Origin: Burkholderiales bacterium C2
GTDB lineage: Bacteria > Pseudomonadota > Gammaproteobacteria > Burkholderiales > Burkholderiaceae_C
Direction of reading: 5' to 3'
DNA: 64,000 nt
Assembly (NCBI GenBank): GCA_005503085.1
Contig: SCOI01000004.1
Location: 124,001 to 188,000, forward strand
Both the position numbers and the translations under genes were made by a program. The notes under the pieces are model-generated. The model worked only from the letters and a program-made list of their open reading frames with translations, was not told the origin of the DNA and did not search any database. Shown here piece after piece: positions 31,832-42,685 of the stretch (its first letter is position 1; the number at the start of each line of letters is the position of its first letter).

Positions 31832-33928
31832 GTGAGCATCCCCACCGCCCCGTCCGCCACCGCCACGCCCGCCACAGGATTGAAGGCGCGGCTGAACCGC
31901 ATCTATGCCTGGTACACGCTGGGCTTTGTGCTGTTCGTGCTGCTGCTGGCCTTGCTGGAGCGGCTGGGTCTGTCCAAGAGCTGGATCGGTTTTTCCTTTC
32001 TGTTCGCCACCGTCGGCGTCTATGCCGGTATCGGCGTGCTGAGCCGCACCACCGACGCGACCGAGTACTACGTGGCCGGCCGCCGCGTGCCGGCCTTCTA
32101 CAACGGCATGGCCACCGGGGCCGACTGGATGAGCGCGGCCAGCTTCATCGGCATGGCGGGCACCCTCTACCTGTCCGGCTACAGCGGCCTGGCCTTTGTG
32201 CTGGGCTGGACCGGCGGCTTCTGCCTGGTGGCCCTGTGCCTGGCGCCCTATCTGCGCCGCTTCGGTCAGTTCACCGTGCCCGACTTTCTGGGCGAGCGCT
32301 ACGGCAGCAATGCGGTGCGGCTGATCGCGGCGCTGTCGGCGATCGGTGTGTCCTTCATCTATGTGGTCGCGCAGATCTATGGCATTGGCCTGATCACGAC
32401 GCGGCTCTCGGGCCTGACCTTCGAGATCGGCGTTTTCGTCGGCCTGGGCGGGGTGCTGGTGTGCTCGTTTCTCGGCGGCATGCGGGCGGTCACCTGGACC
32501 CAGGTGGCGCAGTACATCATCCTGATCATTGCTTACTTGGTGCCGGTGATCTGGCTCTCGGTCAAGCAGACCGGGGTGCCGGTGCCGCAGGCCGTCTATG
32601 GCTACCAGGTGCAGAAGATCAGCGAGCGCGAGCGCGAGCTGGTGAGCGATCCGGCCGAGCAGCAGGTGATCCAGGTGCTGCGCGAGCGGGTGCAGGCCTA
32701 TGAGCGCAAGCTGCGCGATGTGCCGGCGGCGCTGGCGCGCGAGCGGGCCGAAGCCTTGCGCCATGTCGCCCGCCTGAAGGCCGAGGATGCGCCGCTGGCG
32801 CAGATCCAGGCGGCCGAGAAGCGTCTGGCGGCCCTGCCCAAGACGCCGGCCGAGGCGCGCGAGCTGTGGCTGCGGCTGATGGCCGCCGACGAGGCCCGCG
32901 CCAGGCCGCTGGCCGGCATGCCGCCGCATGCCCAGGCCTTTGCCGGCGACCCGGCCGGCGATGCCCAGCAGGTGCAGCTCTTCGATGAATCGCGCCGCAA
33001 CTTTCTGGCCCTGGTGTTCTGCCTGATGGTGGGCACCGCCGGCCTGCCGCACATCCTGAACCGCTGCTACACCACGCCCTCGGTACGCGAGGCGCGCGAG
33101 TCCGTCGGCTGGTCGCTGCTCTTCATCGGCCTGCTGTATTTCACGGCGCCGGCGCTGGCGGTGATGGTCAAGTTCGAGGTCTTCAACACCCTGGTCGGCA
33201 CGCCGTTCGACCAGTTGCCGGGCTGGATCGCGCAGTGGGGCAAGGTGGACCCGGGCCTGCTCTCGGTCAGCGACATCAATCGCGACGGCATCCTGCAGCT
33301 CGGCGAAATGTATATCGGCAGCGATATCGTGATGCTGGTGACACCCGAGCTGGCCGGGCTGCCCTATGTCGTCTCGGGCATGGTGGCGGCCGGCGGGCTG
33401 GCCGCCGCGCTGTCCACCGCCGACGGCCTGCTGCTGACGATCTCCAGCGCGCTGGCGCATGACGTCTACCACCGCATCATCAACCCCCGTGCCTCGGCGA
33501 CCCAGCGGGTGATGATCTCCAAGACCTTGCTGCTGCTGACGGCGCTGGCCGCGGCGGCGGTGGCGGCGCAAAAGCCGGCCGACATCCTGCTGCTGGTGTC
33601 GGCGGCGTTTTCCTTTGCCGGCGCCGCCTTTGTGCCGGCCCTGGTGCTGGGCGTGTTCTGGAAGCGCGCCAATCGCTGGGGTGCGATGGCCGGCATGCTG
33701 GTGGGCCTGGGGGTGACGGCTTACTACATGGTCACCGCCCATCCCTGGCTGCATGCGGCGCTGAAGCTGCCCGGCGTGCCCGAGCTGTGGTGGGGCATAC
33801 AGCCGATCTCGGCCGGCGTGTTCGGCGTGCCGGCCGGCGCGGCGGCCATCGTCATCGTCAGCCTGCTGAGCCCGGCGCCGCGCCGCGCCCAGCAGGAGTT
33901 TGTCGATGCGGTGCGCATGCCACCCTGA
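31832..33928 (+). CDS. Sodium:solute symporter (ActP-like) with a large soluble insert and an EF-hand loop
   Basis: A 698-residue SSS-family transporter. The core has many membrane segments and typical motifs such as EYYVAGRRVPAFYNGMATGADWMSAASF and LSTADGLLLTISSALAHDVY. Two additions stand out. A mainly helical, charged insert of about 140 residues (about 245-385) sits between membrane segments. An EF-hand-like loop DINRDGILQLGE occupies residues 481-492. It resembles the ActP-like subfamily in which a small DUF4212 partner is often encoded upstream; none is present here. Substrate probably a short organic acid, but unproven. GTG start at 31832. Confidence 0.85.
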   Translation: MSIPTAPSATATPATGLKARLNRIYAWYTLGFVLFVLLLALLERLGLSKSWIGFSFLFATVGVYAGIGVLSRTTDATEYYVAGRRVPAFYNGMATGADWMSAASFIGMAGTLYLSGYSGLAFVLGWTGGFCLVALCLAPYLRRFGQFTVPDFLGERYGSNAVRLIAALSAIGVSFIYVVAQIYGIGLITTRLSGLTFEIGVFVGLGGVLVCSFLGGMRAVTWTQVAQYIILIIAYLVPVIWLSVKQTGVPVPQAVYGYQVQKISERERELVSDPAEQQVIQVLRERVQAYERKLRDVPAALARERAEALRHVARLKAEDAPLAQIQAAEKRLAALPKTPAEARELWLRLMAADEARARPLAGMPPHAQAFAGDPAGDAQQVQLFDESRRNFLALVFCLMVGTAGLPHILNRCYTTPSVREARESVGWSLLFIGLLYFTAPALAVMVKFEVFNTLVGTPFDQLPGWIAQWGKVDPGLLSVSDINRDGILQLGEMYIGSDIVMLVTPELAGLPYVVSGMVAAGGLAAALSTADGLLLTISSALAHDVYHRIINPRASATQRVMISKTLLLLTALAAAAVAAQKPADILLLVSAAFSFAGAAFVPALVLGVFWKRANRWGAMAGMLVGLGVTAYYMVTAHPWLHAALKLPGVPELWWGIQPISAGVFGVPAGAAAIVIVSLLSPAPRRAQQEFVDAVRMPP

Positions 33929-33971
33929 GCGGTCGAGGAAGAGGGCTTCAAGGTCTCTGGCCCACGGCGCA

Positions 33972-34111
33972 TTGCGGCCGCATCGCAGTTCGCGTTATAC
34001 TCGCGGGCTTTCCCCCTTGCCGTACCCACGATCGCTGACGCTGTGGGGCGGCTTCCTCAGGCCGGATGGGTTCACGAGAGCCCAGCGGTCTGGAATCCAC
34101 AAGGAGTATCT
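33972..34111 (+). promoter_or_regulatory. rpsF promoter candidate and leader
   Basis: TTGCGG (33972-33977) and TATACT (33996-34001), 18 bases apart, precede a leader of roughly 105 bases ending in AAGGAG. Leaders of rpsF operons often carry an S6:S18-binding hairpin; the GC-rich 34040-34065 stretch could form one, but I did not establish the fold. Confidence 0.45.
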
Positions 34112-34477
34112 ATGCGTCATTACGAGATCGTTCTGCTGATCCATCCGGATCAAAGCGAACAAGTTCCGGCCATGCTGGAACGCTACAAGGGCCTGATCAC
34201 CGCTGGCGGTGGTGCTGTGCATCGCGTCGAAGATTGGGGCCGCCGTCAACTGGCCTACCTGATCCAGAAGCTGGCCAAGGCCCATTACCTGTGCCTGAAC
34301 ATCGAGTGCAGCAAGGAAACCTTGGTTGAGCTCGAGACCGGCTTCCGCTTCAACGACGCCGTGCTGCGTCACCTGACCGTGGTCAAGCCCAAGGCTGAGA
34401 CTACCCCGTCGGTGATGATGAAGTCGGTCGAGCGTGAAGAGGCCCGCAAGGCGCCTCAGCAAGAAGCCCACGCCTAA
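34112..34477 (+). CDS. rpsF: 30S ribosomal protein S6
   Basis: A 121-residue S6 with [25 protein letters not shown] and [19 protein letters not shown]. It partners S18 on the platform of the small subunit; rpsR lies two genes downstream. AAGGAG is correctly spaced before the ATG at 34112. The frame is open upstream but without S6-like residues. Confidence 0.97.
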   Translation: MRHYEIVLLIHPDQSEQVPAMLERYKGLITAGGGAVHRVEDWGRRQLAYLIQKLAKAHYLCLNIECSKETLVELETGFRFNDAVLRHLTVVKPKAETTPSVMMKSVEREEARKAPQQEAHA

Positions 34478-34483
34478 GCGCTG

Positions 34484-34831
34484 GTGACGCTCGCGCAGCC
34501 CAACGCGCAAACGCCGGTGAATCAACTGGTTTTGCAAGCGCAGCTGCTTGAGCTGGGACTGATCAGATACACGCCGGCCGGCCAGACGGCCCTGGACTTC
34601 AGCTTGAAGCATGAATCCCAGGTGCAGGAAGCAGGCAGGCCCCGCAAGGTCTCGATGGAGATACGTGCGGTGGCCATCGGTGAGATCTGCAAGCGCGTTC
34701 AGGCGCTTGGTGTCGGAGGCAATGCCCTGTTCACGGGTTTCCTCAGCGCCATGCGCAACGGTCGTGGAACGATCTTCCACATCACCGCCCTGACGCCCGG
34801 TCCCACGCCACATTGTTCGAATCCGGATTGA
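34484..34831 (+). CDS. priB: Primosomal replication protein N (PriB)
   Basis: A 115-residue single-OB-fold protein. PriB links PriA to DnaT/DnaC or DnaB when stalled forks restart. Recognisable segments are NQLVLQAQLLELGLIRYTPAGQTALDFSLKHES and VAIGEICKRVQALGVGGNALFTGFL. The GTG at 34484 is 7 bases after rpsF. Placement between rpsF and rpsR is typical of beta- and gammaproteobacteria. The last twelve residues beyond the OB fold are poorly conserved. Confidence 0.93.
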   Translation: MTLAQPNAQTPVNQLVLQAQLLELGLIRYTPAGQTALDFSLKHESQVQEAGRPRKVSMEIRAVAIGEICKRVQALGVGGNALFTGFLSAMRNGRGTIFHITALTPGPTPHCSNPD

Positions 34832-34848
34832 ATTGAAAGAGGTCTAAT

Positions 34849-35139
34849 ATGCCCCCGCCACGTGGTAAAGGTCGCTTCTCCAAAGACAAGAAGCCCAAGC
34901 GCAACCAACAATCGCTGTTGTTCCGCCGCAAGCGTTTCTGCCGCTTCACCGTCACCGGTGTCGAGCAGATCGACTACAAGGACATCGACACCCTGCGCGA
35001 CTTTGTCGGCGAGAACGGCAAGATCACGCCCGCTCGTCTGACCGGCACGCGCGCTTTCTTCCAGCGTCAGCTGACGGTTGCCATCAAGCGCGCGCGCTTC
35101 CTGGCCATGCTGCCGTACAGCGACCAGCACAAGGTCTGA
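34849..35139 (+). CDS. rpsR: 30S ribosomal protein S18
   Basis: A 96-residue S18 with a basic N-terminus, [28 protein letters not shown] and the conserved [26 protein letters not shown]. Preceded by AAAGAGG. It binds 16S rRNA as a dimer with S6, encoded in the same operon. Confidence 0.97.
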   Translation: MPPPRGKGRFSKDKKPKRNQQSLLFRRKRFCRFTVTGVEQIDYKDIDTLRDFVGENGKITPARLTGTRAFFQRQLTVAIKRARFLAMLPYSDQHKV

Positions 35140-35152
35140 GGAGACACCCAAC

Positions 35153-35605
35153 ATGCAAATCATCCTGCTTGAAAAGGTCGCGAACCTCGGCAACCTCGGC
35201 GACGTCGTCAAGGTCAAGGACGGCTACGCCCGCAACTTCCTGATCCCGACCCGCCAGGCACGCCGTGCCACGGCCGCCGCGATCAAGGAATTCGAAGCCA
35301 AGCGCGCCGAACTTGAAAAGGCCGCCGCCGAGAAGCTGGCCGCCGCCCAAGCCCTGGGCGACAGCATGAACGGCAAGACCGTGCGCATCAGCCAGAAGGC
35401 TGGCGTGGACGGCCGTCTGTTCGGCTCGGTCACCAATGCCGACATCGCCGATGCGCTGAGCAAGCTGGGCTTCGCTGTGAGCAAGTCGCAGATCCGTCTG
35501 CCGCTAGGCCCGCTGAAGGCCGTCGGCGAGTTCGCCGTCAGCGTCGCTCCGCACACCGATGTGGTGTCGGAAGTGACCGTGCAAGTGGTTGCCGAAGCCG
35601 AGTAA
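35153..35605 (+). CDS. rplI: 50S ribosomal protein L9
   Basis: A 150-residue L9: N-terminal domain [32 protein letters not shown], a long connecting helix rich in Ala/Glu/Lys, and the C-terminal domain with [18 protein letters not shown]. It starts 13 bases after rpsR and ends the operon before a strong terminator. Confidence 0.98.
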   Translation: MQIILLEKVANLGNLGDVVKVKDGYARNFLIPTRQARRATAAAIKEFEAKRAELEKAAAEKLAAAQALGDSMNGKTVRISQKAGVDGRLFGSVTNADIADALSKLGFAVSKSQIRLPLGPLKAVGEFAVSVAPHTDVVSEVTVQVVAEAE

Positions 35606-35654
35606 TCAGGCCAAGCCCTAATGGTCAACAGCCGATCAGGCTGTTTTGATCGAG

Positions 35655-35686
35655 AAAGCCGATGACTGGTCAGTCATCGGCTTTTT
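35655..35686 (+). terminator. Intrinsic terminator after rplI
   Basis: A 14-base perfect inverted repeat, AAAGCCGATGACTG and CAGTCATCGGCTTT around GT, followed by a T-run. It ends the rpsF-priB-rpsR-rplI transcript 50 bases after rplI. Confidence 0.92.
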
Positions 35687-35726
35687 GCCTTCTGGGCGGA
35701 TGAGTTGTTCATCCGCTATTCAGCGC

Positions 35727-35747
35727 TTTTGCACAGCTTTATCCACA
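35727..35747 (+). promoter_or_regulatory. DnaA box pair upstream of dnaB
   Basis: TTATCCACA at 35739-35747 is a perfect consensus DnaA box, 16 bases before the dnaB start. TTTTGCACA at 35727-35735 differs from TTATNCACA at one base and is in the same orientation, 12 bases upstream. Confidence 0.65.
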
Positions 35748-35763
35748 GAGCCCTGAAACCGCC

Positions 35764-37185
35764 ATGTCTGCGATCTTCTCCTCTGCTCCCACTCCCAGCG
35801 GTCACGACGATGAAGTGGCCCGCCTGCGCGTGCCGCCGCATTCGGTCGAAGCCGAGCAAAGCGTGCTCGGGGGGCTGCTGATCGACAACACCGCCTGGGA
35901 CCGCGCCGGCGACATGCTGACCGACGCCGACTTCTACCGCTACGAGCACAAGCAGATCTATGCCTCGATCGGCAAGCTGATCAATGCCGGCAAGCCGGCC
36001 GATGTGGTGACGGTGTTCGAGGAGCTGACCTCGCTGGGCAAGGCCCAGGACTGCGGCGGCCTAGCCTATCTGAACGATCTGGCGCAAAGCGTGCCGAGCG
36101 CCGGCAATCTGCGCCGCTATGCCGAAATCGTCCGCGAGCGCGCGGTGCTGCGCAAGCTGGTCAGTGCCAGCGACGAGATCGCCAGCGCGGCGCTCAACCC
36201 GCAGGGGCGGGCGGTCAAGGACATCGTCGACGAGGCCGAAGGCAAGATCTTCCGCATCAACGAGGAAGGCAATCGCAGCGGCCAGGGCTTCCAGAGCATG
36301 GACAACCTGGTCGTCGCCTTGATCGACCGTGTCAACGAGCTGGCCGAGAACGGCGCCGAGGACGTGACCGGCGTGCGCACCGGCTTCTACGACCTCGACA
36401 ATATGACCGCCGGCCTGCAGCCCGGCGACCTGATCATCCTGGCCGCACGCCCCTCGATGGGCAAGACTGCCTTCGTCGTCAATATCGGCGAGAACGTCGC
36501 GATCAACGAAGGCCTGCCGGTCGTCATCTACTCGATGGAAATGGGCGCGGCCCAGCTGGCGCTGCGTATGGTGGGCTCGGTCGGGCGCATCGACCAGAGC
36601 CGCCTGCGCCTGGGCCGACTGGCCGACGACGAATGGGGCCGCCTGTCCGAGGCGGTCGACAAGCTCGGCAAGGCCCATATCTATATCGACGAAAGCCCCG
36701 GCCTGTCGCCCAGCGAGGTGCGCGCCCGTGCGCGTCGCCAGGCCCGCATCAGCGGCCAGCTCGGCCTCATCATCATCGACTATCTGCAGCTGATGAGCGG
36801 CAACGGCGGCAACGAGGAAAATCGGGCCACCGTGATCGGCGAGATCTCGCGCGGCCTGAAGGCGCTGGCCAAGGAGCTGAAGTGCCCGGTGATCGCGCTC
36901 TCGCAGCTGAACCGCTCGGTCGAGACCCGGCCCGACAAGCGGCCGATGATGTCCGATCTGCGCGAGTCCGGCGCCATCGAGCAGGATGCCGACATCATCA
37001 TGTTCATCTACCGCGACGAGTACTACACCAAGGACGAATGCAAGGAGCCTGGCGTTGCCGAGATCATCATCGCCAAGCAGCGTAACGGCCCGGTCGGCAC
37101 GGTCAAGCTGGCCTTTGCGCGCCAGCACACCAAGTTCGAGAACCTGGCACCCGGCTATGTGAGCCCCGGCGGCGACGAGTACTGA
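35764..37185 (+). CDS. dnaB: Replicative DNA helicase DnaB
   Basis: A 473-residue hexameric 5'-3' helicase that opens the fork and binds primase DnaG (also in this window). N-terminal domain starts LRVPPHSVEAEQSVLGGLLIDN. The RecA-like C-terminal domain has Walker A ARPSMGKTAFV, Walker B LIIIDYLQLM, and the conserved LSQLNRSVETRPDKRPMMSDLRESG. No intein interrupts these motifs, a common intein site in other bacteria. Confidence 0.98.
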   Translation: MSAIFSSAPTPSGHDDEVARLRVPPHSVEAEQSVLGGLLIDNTAWDRAGDMLTDADFYRYEHKQIYASIGKLINAGKPADVVTVFEELTSLGKAQDCGGLAYLNDLAQSVPSAGNLRRYAEIVRERAVLRKLVSASDEIASAALNPQGRAVKDIVDEAEGKIFRINEEGNRSGQGFQSMDNLVVALIDRVNELAENGAEDVTGVRTGFYDLDNMTAGLQPGDLIILAARPSMGKTAFVVNIGENVAINEGLPVVIYSMEMGAAQLALRMVGSVGRIDQSRLRLGRLADDEWGRLSEAVDKLGKAHIYIDESPGLSPSEVRARARRQARISGQLGLIIIDYLQLMSGNGGNEENRATVIGEISRGLKALAKELKCPVIALSQLNRSVETRPDKRPMMSDLRESGAIEQDADIIMFIYRDEYYTKDECKEPGVAEIIIAKQRNGPVGTVKLAFARQHTKFENLAPGYVSPGGDEY

Positions 37186-37205
37186 GCGAGCGCTCGACAA
37201 GTGGC

Positions 37206-37233
37206 GGCATACTGTATAAATTAACAGTATGCC
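37206..37233 (+). promoter_or_regulatory. LexA (SOS) box overlapping the start of the radical SAM gene
   Basis: A perfect inverted repeat of GGCATACTGT and ACAGTATGCC with an 8-base AT-rich spacer (ATAAATTA). Its inner part is CTGT-N8-ACAG, the consensus LexA operator, with TACTG and CAGTA flanks as in the strongest E. coli boxes. It covers a TATAAA element (37215-37220), lies downstream of a TCGACA (37194-37199), and includes the ATG at 37229. Confidence 0.8.
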
Positions 37234-38332
37234 AATCAAGCAGCCCGCCCCGAGTCAAGCCACCGTCCAGAAGGGGCGCGGCAGCGCCTGGCAGATCGCC
37301 CACCGTTTCGAGCGCGCCGAGCGCGAGGTCTTCGATGATGGCTGGGGCACGCTGGATCAGTGCGCCGAAGAGGAGCATCTGGCGCCGCAGACCGAGATCA
37401 TCGAGGAGCGCGCACGCAGCATCATCTCCAGCAACCAGTCGCCCGATATCAGCTTCGATCGATCGATCAATCCCTACCGGGGTTGTGAGCATGGCTGCAT
37501 CTACTGTTTTGCCCGGCCGACCCACAGCTATCTGAACCTCTCGCCGGGCCTGGACTTCGAGACCAAGATCATCGCCAAGGTCAATGCGGTGGAGCGCCTG
37601 CGCGCCGAGCTGAGCAAGCCGGGCTACCGGCCGCTGTCCCTGGTGCTGGGCACGGCCACCGATGCCTACCAGCCGGTGGAGCGGCGCCTGGGTCTGACGC
37701 GCGGCCTGATCGCGCTGCTGAGCGAATGCCGCCACCCGTTCTCGCTGGTCACCAAGTCATCGGGCGTCGAGCGCGATCTGGACCTGATCGCGCCGCATGC
37801 GGCGCGCGGCCTAGCCTCGGTCTATCTGTCGATCACCACGCTGGACCCGCAGCTGGCGCGGCTGATGGAGCCGCGCGCCGCCGCACCGCAGCGGCGCTTG
37901 CGCACGATCAAGGCCCTGGCCGAGGCGGGCGTACCGGTCGGGGTCAGCGTCTCGCCGCTGATTCCATTCCTGAATGAACCGGAGCTGGAACGCATTCTGG
38001 AAGCCGCCGCCGAGGCTGGCGCGAGCAGTGCCTTCAGCATCCCGCTGCGCCTGCCCTGGGAGGTCAATCCGCTGTTCCAGGAATGGCTGCAGCGCCATTA
38101 CCCGGAGCGCGCCGCGCGGGTGATGGCGCGGCTGCACGATATGCGCGGCGGACGCGACAACGACGCCCGCTTCGGCACCCGCATGACCGGTGAAGGCCTG
38201 TGGGCCCAGCTGATGCAGCAGCGCCTGCGCAAGGCCTGCGAGCGCCTGGGCCTAGGGCGCGAGCGCCGCATCGTGGACCTGAGCCAGTTCCGGCCGCCCG
38301 CGGACGGCCAGGCTCAGCAGACGCTGTTCTGA
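37229..38332 (+). CDS. PA0069-family radical SAM protein (spore photoproduct lyase-like)
   Basis: A 367-residue radical SAM enzyme. The cluster-binding motif is C86-x3-C90-x2-C93 in GCEHGCIYCFARPTHSY. TKSSGVERDLDLI and YLSITTLDPQLARLMEPRA are typical of the PA0069/SplB-related group. The conserved KGRG begins at residue 15. The reaction is unknown; homology to spore photoproduct lyase and the LexA box on its start suggest a DNA-damage role, which is inference. There is no ribosome site before the ATG, only the operator, so the mRNA may be leaderless. Its TGA directly abuts the dnaJ stop on the other strand. Confidence 0.88.
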   Translation: MPIKQPAPSQATVQKGRGSAWQIAHRFERAEREVFDDGWGTLDQCAEEEHLAPQTEIIEERARSIISSNQSPDISFDRSINPYRGCEHGCIYCFARPTHSYLNLSPGLDFETKIIAKVNAVERLRAELSKPGYRPLSLVLGTATDAYQPVERRLGLTRGLIALLSECRHPFSLVTKSSGVERDLDLIAPHAARGLASVYLSITTLDPQLARLMEPRAAAPQRRLRTIKALAEAGVPVGVSVSPLIPFLNEPELERILEAAAEAGASSAFSIPLRLPWEVNPLFQEWLQRHYPERAARVMARLHDMRGGRDNDARFGTRMTGEGLWAQLMQQRLRKACERLGLGRERRIVDLSQFRPPADGQAQQTLF

Positions 38333-39475
<1,143 letters not shown>

Positions 39476-39553
39476 GGGCGGGTTCCGAGCCAAAAATCAC
39501 ATTGCTTAAACAACAGCGCCGCGACGCGCTTTTGAGGCTGCGGCGCGGCGACA

Positions 39554-39575
39554 GCGCCGGACCCTGGTCCGGCGC
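39554..39575 (-). repeat. GC-rich hairpin between dnaK and dnaJ
   Basis: GCGCCGGACC and GGTCCGGCGC are a perfect inverted repeat with a 2-base centre, giving a stable stem in the dnaK-dnaJ message. No T-run follows on the minus strand, so it is more likely an mRNA processing or stability element than a terminator. Confidence 0.55.
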
Positions 39576-39587
39576 ACCCTGCTGGAC

Positions 39588-41537
<1,950 letters not shown>

Positions 41538-41577
41538 TTTGTTCACTCCTGAATCTGAAAATCTGATGCTTCTAAGC

Positions 41578-41586
41578 TGTGGATAA
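41578..41586 (-). promoter_or_regulatory. DnaA box between grpE and dnaK
   Basis: TTATCCACA on the minus strand, a perfect consensus DnaA box, 40 bases upstream of the dnaK start. A CTTGAA lies just upstream on the same strand, but no sigma-32 -10 follows it. Confidence 0.5.
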
Positions 41587-41618
41587 GTCGCTGCTTTTCA
41601 AGGGCGGCGGCTTGTGAA

Positions 41619-42134
41619 TTACTTGGGCGCTGCGACCGTGATCAGCGCCGGGCGCAGCACGCGCTCGGCAATCGAATAGCCTTTTTGCAGCACCATCACG
41701 ACCGTGTTGGCTTCCTGCTCGGCCGGCACCATCGAGATGGCCTGGTGCTGGTGCGGGTCGAACTTGCTGCCGGGGGCCGGGTTGATCTCGATGACCTTGT
41801 TGCGTTCCAGCGCGGCGGCCAGCTGGCGGCGGGTGGCGTGCACGCCTTCGAGCACGGTCTCGACCTTGGCCTCGGGCATCGCGATGGCCGCTTCCATGCT
41901 GTCCATCACCGGCAGCATGGCTTCGGCAAAGCCTTCGACGGCGAACTTGCGCGCCTTGGCCATCTCGTCTTCCGAGCGGCGGCGGATGTTCTCGACCTCG
42001 GCCTTGGCGCGCAGATAGGCGTCCGACATCTCGGCCAGACGGGCTTCCAGTTCGGCCAGCTTGGCCTCGGGGCTGGGGGCCTCGGCCTGCTCGACCGGGA
42101 CTTCTTGGGGGGTGGGGGCGTTGTCGGTAGTCAT
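41619..42134 (-). CDS. grpE: Nucleotide exchange factor GrpE
   Basis: A 171-residue protein that releases ADP from DnaK. A long N-terminal coiled coil ([29 protein letters not shown]) is followed by the beta-domain with [33 protein letters not shown] chose the ATG at 42134; an upstream TTG in frame would add nine residues. First gene of the heat-shock cluster, just downstream of a sigma-32-type promoter. No clear Shine-Dalgarno sequence precedes the start. Confidence 0.96.
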   Translation of the reverse strand: MTTDNAPTPQEVPVEQAEAPSPEAKLAELEARLAEMSDAYLRAKAEVENIRRRSEDEMAKARKFAVEGFAEAMLPVMDSMEAAIAMPEAKVETVLEGVHATRRQLAAALERNKVIEINPAPGSKFDPHQHQAISMVPAEQEANTVVMVLQKGYSIAERVLRPALITVAAPK

Positions 42135-42159
42135 GGTGGCAAGAGAAGCAATCGCGCCC

Positions 42160-42187
42160 AAATGGGCGCTTTGTCCTGGATTTCAAG
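42160..42187 (-). promoter_or_regulatory. Sigma-32 heat-shock promoter of grpE-dnaK-dnaJ
   Basis: On the minus strand CTTGAAA (42181-42187) and GCCCATTT (42160-42167) are 13 bases apart, very close to the sigma-32 consensus CTTGAAA-N13-CCCCATNT. Transcription would begin about 20 bases before the grpE ATG. Confidence 0.8.
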
Positions 42188-42224
42188 AGGGGGATTGTCG
42201 CCGGGATGCCCGGAGAAACCCGAA

Positions 42225-42656
42225 TCAGTCCAGATCGGGGTCCTCGGCCGTGGCCGACCAGCGGTCCCAGTCGGCCAGACGGCGCCGGTCCAGCTTGGTC
42301 GGCCGGCCCTGGACAATGGTCTGGGCCGGCTCCGGCGCGAGCCGGCGCGCCTCGGCCGCGCGCTCGCGCAGCAGCAGGCTTTCCGGCGTTTCTTCATAGA
42401 GGGCCTGGGCCTGTGGCGCCGGGCCACGGATGTGGCTGAGCCCGCGCACCCAGACCTCGCGCTCGACCACGCCCTGGCGCAGCCGCACGCGGTCACCCAG
42501 CTTCAGCTCGCGCGAGGCCTTGGCGGCCTGGCCATTGATCTGGACCCGGCCCTTGCCGATCTCCTCGACCGCCAGCGCGCGGGTCTTGAAAAAGCGCGCC
42601 GCCCACAGCCATTTGTCCAAACGCAGGCCGGCAGCGGCCTGTTCCTGTTGTTTCAT
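42225..42656 (-). CDS. hslR: Ribosome-associated heat-shock protein Hsp15 (S4-domain)
   Basis: A 143-residue S4-like RNA-binding protein. The S4 fold runs from LRLDKWLWAARFFKTRALAVEEI to about residue 65 (VQINGQAAKASRELKLGDRVRL). Hsp15 binds free 50S subunits carrying a stalled nascent chain after heat shock. Its place directly upstream of grpE fits. The second half is charged and less conserved. Confidence 0.9.
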   Translation of the reverse strand: MKQQEQAAAGLRLDKWLWAARFFKTRALAVEEIGKGRVQINGQAAKASRELKLGDRVRLRQGVVEREVWVRGLSHIRGPAPQAQALYEETPESLLLRERAAEARRLAPEPAQTIVQGRPTKLDRRRLADWDRWSATAEDPDLD

Positions 42657-42685
42657 CGTGCGATTTTATCCAGCCGCGGCGCCGC

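Noticed and set aside
41595-41610. A second sigma-32 promoter directly before dnaK (CTTGAA)
   Set aside because: The -35-like CTTGAA is present but no CCCCAT-type -10 lies at a suitable distance.
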